Shown here piece after piece: positions 43,385-53,399 of a DNA stretch of 64,000 nucleotides. The position numbers and the translations under genes were made by a program. The DNA is from CAZKUN01 sp964555935 (GTDB taxonomy: Bacteria; Armatimonadota; Zipacnadia; Zipacnadales; VGFC01), in the NCBI GenBank assembly GCA_964555935.1, contig CAZKUN010000017.1, positions 3,697 to 67,696 on the forward strand. Direction: 5' to 3'. How positions within the stretch are numbered: position 1 is the first letter of the stretch; each line of letters opens with the position of its first letter. The notes below the pieces were generated by a model that saw only the letters and a list, made by a program, of their open reading frames with translations, did no database searches and was not told where the DNA came from.

Positions 43385-44566
43385 TCAGGACGGGTCGCCG
43401 GGGCCGCGTTTGGGGCGATCGAGAAGCGACGCGCGCTTGACGACTGCTTTTCCGAACTTGTCGCGGAGCTTGTCGACTGCCTCCTCGGCGCGTTCGGCTC
43501 GATGGGCGTCGGTATCGAACATCGACAGCTGCCGCTCAACGGTGAGGTTAGACGTGCCGACTCCGATCAGGCGGACCTTCCGGAAGCCGATTTTTTCACG
43601 GGCCAGGAGTTCCTTCGCGCGCTCGTGGAGCACCAGGCCGGCCGTAGTCGGCTCCTGGAGGGTCGTATCGCGGGTGAGAGTGGTGAAATCGCTGTAGCGC
43701 AGCTTCAGCGTCACCGTGCGGGCCATCACCTCCGCCGCGCGGACGCGCTCAGCAACCTCGTCGGCCAGCCCAAGAATCACCCGGTTCAGGAACGGGATAT
43801 CGTTCGTGTCGGTCTCAAACGTAGTTTCCGCGCTGATCGACTTTGCCTCATGGTCCGGCTGGACGGGGCGCTCGTCGAGGCCCCGGGCGAGAAGTTGAAG
43901 ATCCTGGCCATGGTTGCCCAGCCGCCGGTCCAACTGGCTCGCGGGACATGCTGCGAGCGCGCCGATGGTGTGCAGCCCGGCCGCGTGAAGCCTCTGCGCG
44001 GTGCTCGGGCCGACGCCCCACAGCTTCTCGATCTCAAGGTGGGCGATGAACTCAGCTTCCTGACCCTCGGGCACGATTACGAAGCCGTCGGGCTTCTCGA
44101 GGTCTGATGCCAGTTTCGCGAGGAACTTGTTCGTGGCGACGCCGACGAAGGCATTGAGTTGCGTATCATCGTGGATGCGGCCCTTCAGCCGCCGCCCGAT
44201 CTGCACCGCGTCCCCAAAGAGCCTCTCGCTGCCGGTGACGTCCAGGAACGCCTCATCACACGAGATCGGCTCCACCAACGGCGTCACCTCGCGCAGGATC
44301 TCCATGATCTGCCCCGACACCCGCCCGTACTTGCCCATATCGACGCGCTGGAAGATGGCATGGGGACAGCGCCGCTTCGCCTGCGAGCATGGCATGGCCG
44401 AGCGAATGCCGTACTCGCGCGCCTCATACGACGCCGCCGAGACGACGCCGCGCCCATCGGGCGAGCCGCCGACGACCACCGGCTTGCCGCGCAACTCCGG
44501 CCGGTCGCGCTGCTCGACCGAGGCGTAGAACGCGTCCATGTCGAGATGGATGATGCGTCGGGTCAT
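43385..44566 (-). CDS. dinB: DNA polymerase IV (Y family)
   Basis: The 393-residue translesion polymerase begins RRIIHLDMDAFYASVEQRD, with the metal ligand D9 and steric gate F13-Y14, and has SCDEAFLDVTG with the D-E pair. GVATNKFLAKLASD and the HhH region LWGVGPSTAQRLH follow. The C-terminus ends with the beta-clamp-binding motif QLSMF. The ATG at 44566 is fixed by homology. It synthesises past lesions during damage response. No LexA box could be confirmed. The gene lies alone, divergent from the DUF6785 gene. Confidence 0.97.
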   Translation of the reverse strand: MTRRIIHLDMDAFYASVEQRDRPELRGKPVVVGGSPDGRGVVSAASYEAREYGIRSAMPCSQAKRRCPHAIFQRVDMGKYGRVSGQIMEILREVTPLVEPISCDEAFLDVTGSERLFGDAVQIGRRLKGRIHDDTQLNAFVGVATNKFLAKLASDLEKPDGFVIVPEGQEAEFIAHLEIEKLWGVGPSTAQRLHAAGLHTIGALAACPASQLDRRLGNHGQDLQLLARGLDERPVQPDHEAKSISAETTFETDTNDIPFLNRVILGLADEVAERVRAAEVMARTVTLKLRYSDFTTLTRDTTLQEPTTAGLVLHERAKELLAREKIGFRKVRLIGVGTSNLTVERQLSMFDTDAHRAERAEEAVDKLRDKFGKAVVKRASLLDRPKRGPGDPS

Positions 44567-44694
44567 GTGGCAAGGGGTTCGACGTGTTGTGGTGTCGTAC
44601 CCTCCCCGCGCAGACACGCCTCAGAGAGGATCCCCGCTTCTCCGGGCGAATACCATCACAGACCGCGATTCTCGCCCTGAGAGAGCATTGGCCT

Positions 44695-46659
44695 GTGAGC
44701 ACCGAGCCTGTTGAGCAGCGGAGTGGACTGAGCGCCAAGGTGCTGATCATCGGCGTTCTGCTGCTGGCCGGCTCGTTCTACTGGATGCGCCACGTGGGGA
44801 TGATCTCTCACGGCTCGCAGCTCGGCGAGAGCGTGCCTGTCATCCCCGCGATCGCCGCGCTCATCCTGTTGACGCTCATTGCGCCCCTCACGCAGAAACT
44901 GCCCGAGATGCTCCGACTCTCCCGGGCGGATGTGCTGGCGCTGTACGTGTTCGTGGCGATCGGGGCGTCAATGGCGTCCGTTGGGGTCGTCAGGCTTCTC
45001 TTCCCGAACCTCACCGCGCTCTACTACTTCGCCGAGCCCGAGAACGAGTTCGAGAGCTACCAGCAGTACGTCCCGGATTGGTTCGCCGTCAAGGACACGG
45101 AGGTCATCCGCGCCATGTACGAGCACGCGGATGACGAGAAGGTCCCGTGGCGGCCATGGATCGTGCCGCTGAGCATGTGGTCGCTGTTCATGCTGGCATG
45201 GTTCGCGGCGATGTTCTGCATCATGGTCATGTTCCGCAAGCAGTGGGCGGAGCGAGAACGCCTCACATTCCCGATCGTGCACATGGTCATGGATCTCTCT
45301 GACCAGGGATCCGGCCGACTCGTTGGCGGGTTCTTTCGGAATCCGCTCATGTGGACGGGTTTCCTGATCGCGGCGCTCTACAATGTCGCCAATATCCTGA
45401 AAGCTTGGAATCCCGGCATTCCCGCGCTCGGACGGGTCTACGACATTGGCGCGCTCTTCACCGAGCGACCGTTCTCAGCCATTCGCCCGCTCTCGATCGC
45501 CTGGCGCCCCGAGAACATCGGTCTGGGATTTCTCGTATCGACGGAGATCACGCTAACCGTCTGGGTCTCATACCTCGCCCTGCGCCTCTCCAACGTGGTC
45601 GCGACAGCCATTGGCTACGAGCTGGCTGGATTTCCGTTCCACGAGGAGCAGTCGGCCGGCGCTTACTTCGCCCTGGGAGCGTTCCTCATCTGGGTCGGGC
45701 GCTTCCAGCTTCGCGACGTGTTCCTGAAGGCCATCGGCCGACTCAAGGAGCTGGATGACACCGACGAGCCGATTCCGTACCAGTGGGCCGCGATCGGGCT
45801 TGTCGTGAGTGTGGTCGTGATGCTGTGGTTCGCCGTGAGCGCCGGAATGTGGCTCTGGACGGCGGCCCTCTTCTTTGGCATCGTGCTGCTCTTCGCCCTT
45901 GTTTATGCCCGCGCCCGGGCTGAGGCCGGCGCCGCGATGGTGTGGCTCTTCCCGTTCTATCAGCACAAGCGCGTCATCATCAACGCGCTGGGCTCGGCGC
46001 GGCTGACGACGGGGAATGACTGGGGGAACCTCACGATTCTCTCGTTCTGCATGCACGTCACGCGCGGCTACTTCCAGTCGATGATGGCCTACCAGATTGA
46101 GGCCAGCAAGATCGCGACCGAGACGAAGATGAGTCAGCGCTCGATGAGCGTCGTGCTGTTCGTGGCGCTGATTGTCGGCCTCCTTGGCGCCTACCACATG
46201 CATCTGGACACGTACTACAAGTTCGGGAGCAACGTCCTCGAGGGAGGCACCACCGAGGGCGGCTACCGGACCAAACTCGCCAAGAACGAGTTCCTCGAGA
46301 CCGCCGGCTACGCCAAGGCCCCCAAGACGCCCGACGCGATGCGCACGAGCATGACGGGCGTGGGATTCGTGATCTGCGGGGCGCTGATTCTCGCCCGGAC
46401 CGTGTTCCTGCGATTCCCGCTGCACCCGCTGGGCTTCGCGATGGTCACGAGTTACGGCTATCCGCTCTGGGGACCGTTCATGCTTGTGTGGATGATAAAG
46501 ACCCTCATCTTGCGGATAGGCGGCATGAGGATGTACAGGAAGCTGATTCCGCTGTTCCTGGGAATCGTCATCGGGCATTTCTTCGTCGCCGGCGTGGTCT
46601 GGGGCTCCATCAGCATCTACAACGAGATGTACCGCTACTACGTCGTGCATTTCGGGTGA
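44695..46659 (+). CDS. DUF6785/DUF6784 polytopic membrane protein
   Basis: The 654-residue integral membrane protein has about 12-14 hydrophobic segments. LLLAGSFYWMRHVGMISHGSQ and PVIPAIAALILLTLIAPL open the DUF6785 region, and the C-terminal third (ALIVGLLGAYHMHLDTYYKFG-like segment and MLVWMIKTLILRIGGMRMYRK) matches DUF6784. The families resemble OPT-type transporters, but no substrate is known. GTG 44695 is preceded by GAGAG; upstream in-frame starts exist but lack hydrophobic character. It is 71 bases upstream of the M28-FtsX gene in the same direction, suggesting a shared operon. Confidence 0.85.
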   Translation: MSTEPVEQRSGLSAKVLIIGVLLLAGSFYWMRHVGMISHGSQLGESVPVIPAIAALILLTLIAPLTQKLPEMLRLSRADVLALYVFVAIGASMASVGVVRLLFPNLTALYYFAEPENEFESYQQYVPDWFAVKDTEVIRAMYEHADDEKVPWRPWIVPLSMWSLFMLAWFAAMFCIMVMFRKQWAERERLTFPIVHMVMDLSDQGSGRLVGGFFRNPLMWTGFLIAALYNVANILKAWNPGIPALGRVYDIGALFTERPFSAIRPLSIAWRPENIGLGFLVSTEITLTVWVSYLALRLSNVVATAIGYELAGFPFHEEQSAGAYFALGAFLIWVGRFQLRDVFLKAIGRLKELDDTDEPIPYQWAAIGLVVSVVVMLWFAVSAGMWLWTAALFFGIVLLFALVYARARAEAGAAMVWLFPFYQHKRVIINALGSARLTTGNDWGNLTILSFCMHVTRGYFQSMMAYQIEASKIATETKMSQRSMSVVLFVALIVGLLGAYHMHLDTYYKFGSNVLEGGTTEGGYRTKLAKNEFLETAGYAKAPKTPDAMRTSMTGVGFVICGALILARTVFLRFPLHPLGFAMVTSYGYPLWGPFMLVWMIKTLILRIGGMRMYRKLIPLFLGIVIGHFFVAGVVWGSISIYNEMYRYYVVHFG

Positions 46660-46730
46660 TGGGGAGGCGAGGGTATGGGGGCTTGGATGGCGAACGGCAA
46701 AGCATCGGAGTATCCGTGGAGGACATGCTT

Positions 46731-49700
46731 GTGAGAGCACTCGTCTCGCTTCTCAGCATCATCTGCGTGGTCGCGCCTGCGCGCGCGGCCGTTCAGACCC
46801 CGCATGCGCAACTCGCCGAGGAGATTGACCTCGAGAGCCTGCGGGCGAATATGGAGCAGCTGACGCAATTCGGCACGCGCGTTAGCGGCTATCCGGGCAA
46901 CGCCCAGGCGGCGGACATGGTCCTGGCCCAGTTCGAGGAGTGTCTGGGTAGCGAGAACGTGTTCGTGCAGGAATTTGACCTCCCCATTGCCCTCGACGAG
47001 GGGGCTGAGTTGGTTGTTGGCGGCCAGACGTTCAGCCTGAATGCCGTCTGGCCGAACCTGGTGCGGACGAGTCAACTGCCGCGCGAAGGCCTCAGAGGCG
47101 ACGTCATCTACGTCAACGAGGGCCTCCTGGGCGATTACAACGGCATGGCGGTTGACGGCGCGATCGTCGTCGTCGATTTCGGCTCCGGGCAGAACTGGCT
47201 GAACGCGCCGCTCCTGGGCGCAGCGGCGGTGATCTTCGTCGAGCCGGAGGGGACGACTCGCGGTGAGGCGGAGACGAAGTTCGTTGGGTGTCCGGTCGAC
47301 GTGCCGCGGTTCTACCTGGATGGCGAGTCTGCCGCGCAACTTCGCGCCCAGATCGCGGTCGGCGACTGCGGCGGCAAGCTGACGTCCCGCATGCCGTGGA
47401 AGACGCGGACGAACCGCAACATCATCGGCATTCTGCAGGGACGCAATCCCGAACTGGCCGAAGAAGCCATCATCCTCCAGGCGTACTACGACTCCATCAG
47501 CGTGGTGCCAAATCTCTCCCCTGGCGCGGAGAACGCTGCCGGCATCACCGCGATGCTCGAGCTGATCAAGGCATTCTCGGAACGTCCGCCGGATAGGTCG
47601 ATCATCTTCCTCGCGACATCGGGGCACTTCGAAGCCCTGGCGGGGGCGCGCGAGTTCGTGCATCTGTGGGGCAAGGAGCCGCGGAAGGCTCGCGAAGAGG
47701 GCGAGCACCGTGAAGACATGATCGAGCGCCGCGCGGAGCTTGAGGAGAGCCTCGAGCAGGTGGTCAATCCCCAGCGCGCGCCGGACTTCGATCGAGAGAC
47801 GCTCCAGTACATCGTGGGCCGGTTCAAGGTCTCCGAAGCCGTGCGCGAGCGCCGCGAGACTCGCCTCCGGCGTGACCTGGCCCGGCTGGAGAACGACATC
47901 GCGATCCTCGATGAGATGAAGGCCCGCTGTCCGCGAATCCACATGTTCATCTCGCTCGATCTGTCGACGCAACATGATGAGGTCGGCGTCTTCAACTGCG
48001 GCTGGTACTACTCGCAGGCGCATCTGCTGCGGTTCTACAGCCCCATTGGCAAGTTCTTCTCGGAGTTGGTGGCGGAGGAAGTTGGCCCGGCTCTGGGGCT
48101 GGGTGACGGTGAGGGCTTCGTCGATGGGATCAACCCCGTCAAGGGACGGGAATGGCACACGCACTTCCCAGGCAAGATCGCCTTCGATCACGAGATGGCG
48201 ATTCGCGGCGGGCGGCCGGGCATGGTCTTCGCCACGGTCAACGACGCTCGCTCGCTTGTCGACACGCCCCTCGACACGGCGGATCGAGCGAACATCGAGA
48301 GTCTCGCGCGGCAGACGCGAGTCATCTACTGTTTGCTGACCGCGTTCGTGAATGATCCGAGGCTTGAGGAAACAGCGCTCAAGCGCGTGAAGGCGCTGAA
48401 GAAGCTGGACGAGTTGCGGGACGTGGTCGGCACGGTGCTCGAGTTCCGCCGCAAGGAGAGCTTCCTACCCAACACGCCGGTTGACGGCGCCCTCGTGCTC
48501 GTGCCGGGCAACTTCCGGATGATGATGGGCGTGCACACCGAGCTGATGACGATGGCGAACGAACTGAGCGAGTTTACCATCCGGGGCGAGATGATCAACC
48601 GGGGCGCGCAGCTTGAGGCGTATGGCTTCGATGAGAACACGGGTGACATCCTCTACGCGCCGGACAGAGGCCCCGATGGCGACGTGAAGTACCCGCGTGA
48701 GGTCTACGGTCGAGCCGGGCTCAACCGGCCCGTCATTGTGTTCCCGTGCATGGCGATGGACATGTTCGACCTGGTGGACGAACGGTACTTCGAGACCCTC
48801 GAGCAGCTCTTCGTGTACGACGCGAGAGACTACGCCGAGCCGATCTCGTTTGGGTTCTCGCTGTCAAACCAAGCGGCCTCGGCGGCGGAGTTCCCGAGCT
48901 ACTCCGAGCCCTGCGCCGTCGTCTACTCGCTGCGCGATATGCGAGTGGATGTGGCGATGGGGATGGGGCTCCTTGGCCTGCGGCTGATCGCTACCAACGC
49001 GACGGAGGAGGAGCCGACAGGACGAGGCTTCTCGGTGCGGACAACGCCCACGATGCAGATGACGCCGCTGCAGGTGGCGTCTGACATGTGGACGTTGAAC
49101 GAGTCGCGGATGGTGAAGCTGCGGGCGAATGGAATCGAGAACCGGCGGCTGAGCCAATTGCATGGCTACGCGCGAGAGGCCCTCGACGAGTCTCGCCAGG
49201 CGCTGGGCGAGCGGCGGTACGATAAGGCTGTGGCCGCCGCGCGACATGCGTGGGGGTTCGAGTCGCGGGCCTATCCGGACGTCATGAAGACATCCCAGGA
49301 CGTGGTGAAAGGGGTGCTCTTCTACCTCGCGCTTCTCATGCCCTTCGCGTTCTTTGCGGAGCGCCTGTTCGTTCACGCGCGGACGGTGAATGGGCAGATC
49401 CTCTGGACGTGCGTGATGTTCGCGATCGTGTTCATCGTCCTGAGTCAGGTCCACCCGGCCTTTGACCTGTCGACCCAGCCGCTGATCATCCTGCTCTCGT
49501 TTGTCATCATGGCCTTGGCAATTATCGTCATCGCGCTGGTGACGATGAAGTTCAACCAGCAGCTCAAGGACATGAAGCAGGAGGAGGGTGGCGTTCACGA
49601 GGCGGATGTGGGTCGGGTCTCCGCTGCGGGCGCGGCGTTTGGGCTTGGCATCGCCAACATGCGGCGCAGGAAAGCCCGGACATTCCTCACCGCCACGACC

Positions 49701-51440
49701 CTGGTGCTGCTGACATTTACGGTACTCTCGTTCACTTCGGTTAAGACGTACCTGCGATCTAATAACATCAAGCTGCAGCACGCGCCTGCGTATCCCGGGA
49801 TCATGATCCGCGATCGGGCTTGGTTCTCGCTGGAGGAGCCCACGTCATTCATCATCCAGAACGAGCTGGCGGAAACCGGCGCTCGGATTGTTGCGCCGCG
49901 CGCATGGTACTCCTCGGCTCAACTCGACAAACAGCTCTACATCGATGTTACCTCGGCGCAAGACTCCACGAAGACCTATGCGGCCAACGTGCTGCTGGGG
50001 CTATCGCCGCAGGAAAAGCACATCACCGGCATTGACGACGTGCTCATCGCCGGCCGGTGGATCAGCGAGACCGATCAGAACGTCTGCGTCATCCCGGCGG
50101 CGGTCGCGACGAGGCTGGAGATCGCGAATGACCGCCTTGGCGTGGCCGAGGTGACGATCTTCGGGACGAAGTTCAAGGTCGTTGGCGTCTTCGATGAGCA
50201 AGCGTTCCGCGATCTGGTTGATCTTGACGGCGAAAACCTCGCGCCGGTCGACTACGCCGTGATGCGGCCGGAGGTTCTGGAGGAGATCAAGCGGCAGGCG
50301 GAGCAGCGGTTCAAGATCGGCTCGGGGGGCGCGCAGTCGCTCCTGCAGGACTACAAGCACTTCAGCCCGGAATCGCTGATCATCCTGCCTCAAGCGCGGG
50401 TGCTGGAACTCGGCGGGACCCTCCGGTCCATCGCTGTGAAGTACGAGGACGCGTCGCTGGTCAGCGAAGAGGTCGCCGAGTTGATGAAGCGGTTCGCGCT
50501 CAGCCTCTACGCCGGCATCGACGACCACACCTATCTGTACAGCTCCATTGCAATGACGTCGCTCAGCGGGCTGCAGACGTTGGCTATCCCCATCCTCATC
50601 GCGGCGTTGATCGTGCTCAACACGATGCTCGGCTCGGTGTATGAACGGACGAAGGAGATCTTCATCTACTCCTCGCTCGGGCTCGCGCCGGCACATATCT
50701 CGATGCTGTTCATCGCCGAGGCGTGCGTGTTCGCGAATCTGGGCGCGATTCTCGGCTACTTGCTCGGGCAGGCGGTGTCGCGAGTGCTGTGGTTATTCAG
50801 CTCCCATGGCGACGCCGGCGCGCTCGAACTGAACTACTCATCGCTGTCGGCGGTCGGCGTGACGCTCATTGTCATGGTGGTCGTGCTTCTATCGACGCTC
50901 TTCCCCAGCAAGAAAGCCTCGGAGCTTGCCTCCCCGGGCATCGAGCGCAAGTGGAAGATGCCGGATCCCGAGGGCGATACTCTCCGGACGTCGCTACCGT
51001 TCACCGTGACGGGTCAGGACGCCCACGGCGTGGCCGCGTTCCTCACGGAGTTCTTCAGCGAGTACGTCGGGTACGCGGGGGGAGAATTCCTCGCGGATGA
51101 TGTGCGGCTCGAGGCCCGGAAGGTTGAGAGCGGCATGGGGATCGGCGTTCACTTGCGGATGTGGCTCGCCCCCTACGACCTGGGGGTTAGTCAGGACTTC
51201 GAGTTGATGTGCGTCCCGACCGGAGAGGCCGACGTTCACTCGATCGAGCTGACGCTGCTGCGGCTGGCGGGCGACACGAACTCGTGGAAGAAGACGAACT
51301 CGTTGTTCCTCAGTTCGCTACGCAAGCAGTTCCTGATCTGGCGAACGGTCCCGCAAGGGGAGAAGACGATGTACGCCCGGCGTGGGGAAGATGCCATCGC
51401 CGAGGCAGAGGGCAAGGCCCCGGCGAGTTCGCCGGCATGA
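46731..51440 (+). CDS. degenerate M28 peptidase fused to FtsX/MacB permease
   Basis: The protein has 1569 residues. A signal segment opens it, then a PA-like domain (about 110-190) and an M28 aminopeptidase-like fold. The expected zinc-binding H of the HxDS motif is Y252 (AYYDS), the bridging Asp is E267 (GAENAAG) and the catalytic EE pair is H299-F300 (SGHFEALAGA). From about residue 858 there are several transmembrane helices, then a MacB-type periplasmic region and the FtsX-like helices (IAMTSLSGLQTLAIPILIAA, VYERTKEIFIYSSLGLAPAH). A 130-residue tail follows. GGAGG lies eight bases before GTG 46731. No ATPase partner is in the window. Confidence 0.85.
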   Translation: MRALVSLLSIICVVAPARAAVQTPHAQLAEEIDLESLRANMEQLTQFGTRVSGYPGNAQAADMVLAQFEECLGSENVFVQEFDLPIALDEGAELVVGGQTFSLNAVWPNLVRTSQLPREGLRGDVIYVNEGLLGDYNGMAVDGAIVVVDFGSGQNWLNAPLLGAAAVIFVEPEGTTRGEAETKFVGCPVDVPRFYLDGESAAQLRAQIAVGDCGGKLTSRMPWKTRTNRNIIGILQGRNPELAEEAIILQAYYDSISVVPNLSPGAENAAGITAMLELIKAFSERPPDRSIIFLATSGHFEALAGAREFVHLWGKEPRKAREEGEHREDMIERRAELEESLEQVVNPQRAPDFDRETLQYIVGRFKVSEAVRERRETRLRRDLARLENDIAILDEMKARCPRIHMFISLDLSTQHDEVGVFNCGWYYSQAHLLRFYSPIGKFFSELVAEEVGPALGLGDGEGFVDGINPVKGREWHTHFPGKIAFDHEMAIRGGRPGMVFATVNDARSLVDTPLDTADRANIESLARQTRVIYCLLTAFVNDPRLEETALKRVKALKKLDELRDVVGTVLEFRRKESFLPNTPVDGALVLVPGNFRMMMGVHTELMTMANELSEFTIRGEMINRGAQLEAYGFDENTGDILYAPDRGPDGDVKYPREVYGRAGLNRPVIVFPCMAMDMFDLVDERYFETLEQLFVYDARDYAEPISFGFSLSNQAASAAEFPSYSEPCAVVYSLRDMRVDVAMGMGLLGLRLIATNATEEEPTGRGFSVRTTPTMQMTPLQVASDMWTLNESRMVKLRANGIENRRLSQLHGYAREALDESRQALGERRYDKAVAAARHAWGFESRAYPDVMKTSQDVVKGVLFYLALLMPFAFFAERLFVHARTVNGQILWTCVMFAIVFIVLSQVHPAFDLSTQPLIILLSFVIMALAIIVIALVTMKFNQQLKDMKQEEGGVHEADVGRVSAAGAAFGLGIANMRRRKARTFLTATTLVLLTFTVLSFTSVKTYLRSNNIKLQHAPAYPGIMIRDRAWFSLEEPTSFIIQNELAETGARIVAPRAWYSSAQLDKQLYIDVTSAQDSTKTYAANVLLGLSPQEKHITGIDDVLIAGRWISETDQNVCVIPAAVATRLEIANDRLGVAEVTIFGTKFKVVGVFDEQAFRDLVDLDGENLAPVDYAVMRPEVLEEIKRQAEQRFKIGSGGAQSLLQDYKHFSPESLIILPQARVLELGGTLRSIAVKYEDASLVSEEVAELMKRFALSLYAGIDDHTYLYSSIAMTSLSGLQTLAIPILIAALIVLNTMLGSVYERTKEIFIYSSLGLAPAHISMLFIAEACVFANLGAILGYLLGQAVSRVLWLFSSHGDAGALELNYSSLSAVGVTLIVMVVVLLSTLFPSKKASELASPGIERKWKMPDPEGDTLRTSLPFTVTGQDAHGVAAFLTEFFSEYVGYAGGEFLADDVRLEARKVESGMGIGVHLRMWLAPYDLGVSQDFELMCVPTGEADVHSIELTLLRLAGDTNSWKKTNSLFLSSLRKQFLIWRTVPQGEKTMYARRGEDAIAEAEGKAPASSPA

Positions 51441-51449
51441 GCGATCCCG

Positions 51450-52985
51450 TTAGGCGGTAGCGAGAATCCTGATCCCCTCGCTGCCCTCATCGTACGCAAC
51501 ATGGCACCCGCCGGCCTCCTTCGCGAGGTACAGGCGGGTGTCTGCCTCTTTGAAGAGCCCCTCATCGGTCGTCGAATCCGCCGGGAATGACGCGACGCCC
51601 CAACTCGCTGAGACGGGAATTGCCAGACCGATGTCGGACGCGGCTTCACGCAGGGCCGCCGCGGTGCGGCTGGCGATTTCGACGGCGGTCCCGGGCGGCG
51701 TGCCGGGCAGCAGCACGGCGAACTCGTCGCCGCCGCAACGGCTGATAATGTCAGTCTCGCGGAAGTGCCGCCGAAGCGTGTCGGCCAGGGCCCTCAGCAG
51801 GCGGTCGCCCTGCCAGTGGCCCGCTGTGTCGTTGACTTCCTTGAAGCCATCAAGGTCCAGCACGATGAGGCTCAACTCGCGCCCTGTCTCGCGGGAGTCG
51901 CGGACCTGGTCGGCGAGCCGATCGAAGAACGCCCCGTGGTTATAGAGTCCCGTGAGCGAATCAGTCGTCGAGCTATGGTGTAGATCGCGAATGAGCCCTG
52001 CGGTCTGAAGCGCGCCCCCGACGGAGCGTCCAAGCAGCATCAGCACCGCCATGTCCTCGTCGGTGAAACCATCGGCGTCGAGTGCGCGACTGACGAACAG
52101 CACCCCGCGGACCATCTCCTCGCCCGGCAGCGGCACCGCGATGAGTCGGCCGCACGTGAGTGAGGATTCCAGAGGCGACAGTGCCGACCTGTCCGCCGTC
52201 GAAATGACGCTTCGCGAATCGCCTGACTTGATGACCTCCCCAGCGATGCCCGCCTCGATCGAAACAGGCTCGCAGGCGGATTCATCCGGCTCAAAGCCAC
52301 TGTGGGCGTCGAGGGACAGCGTGTCGCTCTCAAGGTCCACGCGCATTATCCACGCGCGGGAGGCTTCGAGACTCTCGATAGCATGTCGGACAGCACCGAC
52401 TCTCACTGCGTCATCGCCGTGCGTTGCCGTGGTATCCGCAGTGGCGAAGTTGAGGAGTTCAAGCCGCTTGACCATCGCCCGCGTGCGCTTCAGTCTCGCC
52501 CACTGATCCCCTATGCACCCGCTGAGAATGCCCGTCAGCGCCATTGTCGCCGCCTGGAACACGACGAGTTGGACCTGGAAGCCGTTGCCGGGAACGCTCT
52601 TGTGAAACAGCAGCGTGCAGGCGCCGTAGACGCCGGCCGATCCGATGCCAATACCGACGGCCGCGATCGGTGATACGGTTGCGGCGAACGCCGCCATTGA
52701 CGCGGCGTAGATCACGGCCGGCAGCGAGTGGAGCGGACCGAAGTACATGAACGCCGCCGTGCACCACGCGATGTCGGCACTGACCGTCAGCACCAGGAGC
52801 ACGATATCGGTCCCGCGCAGTTTCGGGCGCAGCGTTCCGAATATGCAAGCGCCCACGACGTACAGCGTCGCGGCGCCGATGACGCGCGACGGTAGCGCCG
52901 GCGAGGTCAGAACGAACGTCGCCAGCGTGACCGCCCTGATCACAGCCAGGTAGGTGCGTGGGGCACGCGCGTATTGCTGTTGCAT
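51450..52985 (-). CDS. membrane-bound GAF-GGDEF diguanylate cyclase
   Basis: The 511-residue protein has five or six N-terminal membrane helices, a GAF-like sensor (about 195-330; GIAGEVIKSGDSRSV, RLIAVPLPGEEMVRGVL) and a GGDEF domain (DSLTGLYNHGAFFDRLADQV, SRCGGDEFAVLLPG). The inhibitory I-site RETD lies five residues before GGDEF, so product feedback is expected. The enzyme makes cyclic di-GMP from GTP. No EAL domain is present. It is convergent with the M28-FtsX gene and divergent from the cold-shock gene. Confidence 0.95.
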   Translation of the reverse strand: MQQQYARAPRTYLAVIRAVTLATFVLTSPALPSRVIGAATLYVVGACIFGTLRPKLRGTDIVLLVLTVSADIAWCTAAFMYFGPLHSLPAVIYAASMAAFAATVSPIAAVGIGIGSAGVYGACTLLFHKSVPGNGFQVQLVVFQAATMALTGILSGCIGDQWARLKRTRAMVKRLELLNFATADTTATHGDDAVRVGAVRHAIESLEASRAWIMRVDLESDTLSLDAHSGFEPDESACEPVSIEAGIAGEVIKSGDSRSVISTADRSALSPLESSLTCGRLIAVPLPGEEMVRGVLFVSRALDADGFTDEDMAVLMLLGRSVGGALQTAGLIRDLHHSSTTDSLTGLYNHGAFFDRLADQVRDSRETGRELSLIVLDLDGFKEVNDTAGHWQGDRLLRALADTLRRHFRETDIISRCGGDEFAVLLPGTPPGTAVEIASRTAAALREAASDIGLAIPVSASWGVASFPADSTTDEGLFKEADTRLYLAKEAGGCHVAYDEGSEGIRILATA

Positions 52986-53399
52986 AAAACCTGCGACTCC
53001 ATGCTCGCCGCGTATTCCCTGTGTTGCGTCGTCTGATTGGTTCGTACCACACCCACAGACGTGCGTAACGTGTTAATTGGCCAGGTTCGGGGCAACAGGT
53101 ATGGGCGTTGAGTCACGGGCCTCGGGCGCATATTCTGGTGCTAACCAGGTAGAATCGGGGCCCCGCCGGGGCAGCGATTTTATCCCCAAGTTCCGGCATA
53201 TTCGGAACGCTTGGTCATTGACGCCCTTGCGGGAACGTGCTAACATTGACTCACGGTGCCGGATTGTAAGCGCTCGTGAGGGCAAATCTGGGGTGGTGCC
53301 GTACAAGACCGGTTCGCGAGTTGCGTGGTGTTCAGCCGTACTCTTTCGGCGAGACCACTGCAGCGCGTTGGGCCTGTCAGATCTCTCCGAAGGGCGGGA
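52986..53399. other. 414-base divergent intergenic region
   Basis: This holds the promoter and long leader of the cold-shock gene and the upstream region of the diguanylate cyclase gene. Besides the promoter listed separately I see only a short CCCCGCC/GGGGC hairpin near 53160-53171. The sequence is less GC-rich than its neighbours, and no ORF with coding character was found. Confidence 0.6.
53218..53246 (+). promoter_or_regulatory. promoter of the cold-shock gene
   Basis: TTGACG (53218-53223) and TAACAT (53241-53246) are separated by 17 bases. The predicted start near 53253 gives a leader of about 147 bases before the cold-shock start codon, the kind of long 5' UTR that makes csp messages cold-responsive in E. 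coli. Confidence 0.65.

Noticed and set aside
46638..48191. 517-codon minus-strand ORF
   Set aside because: It is antisense to the M28-FtsX gene and its translation is compositionally biased without motifs.
46731..51440. Chimeric assembly joining a peptidase and a permease
   Set aside because: The frame is continuous with consistent codon use and has a helical linker; still worth read mapping, but no sign of a misjoin is seen.
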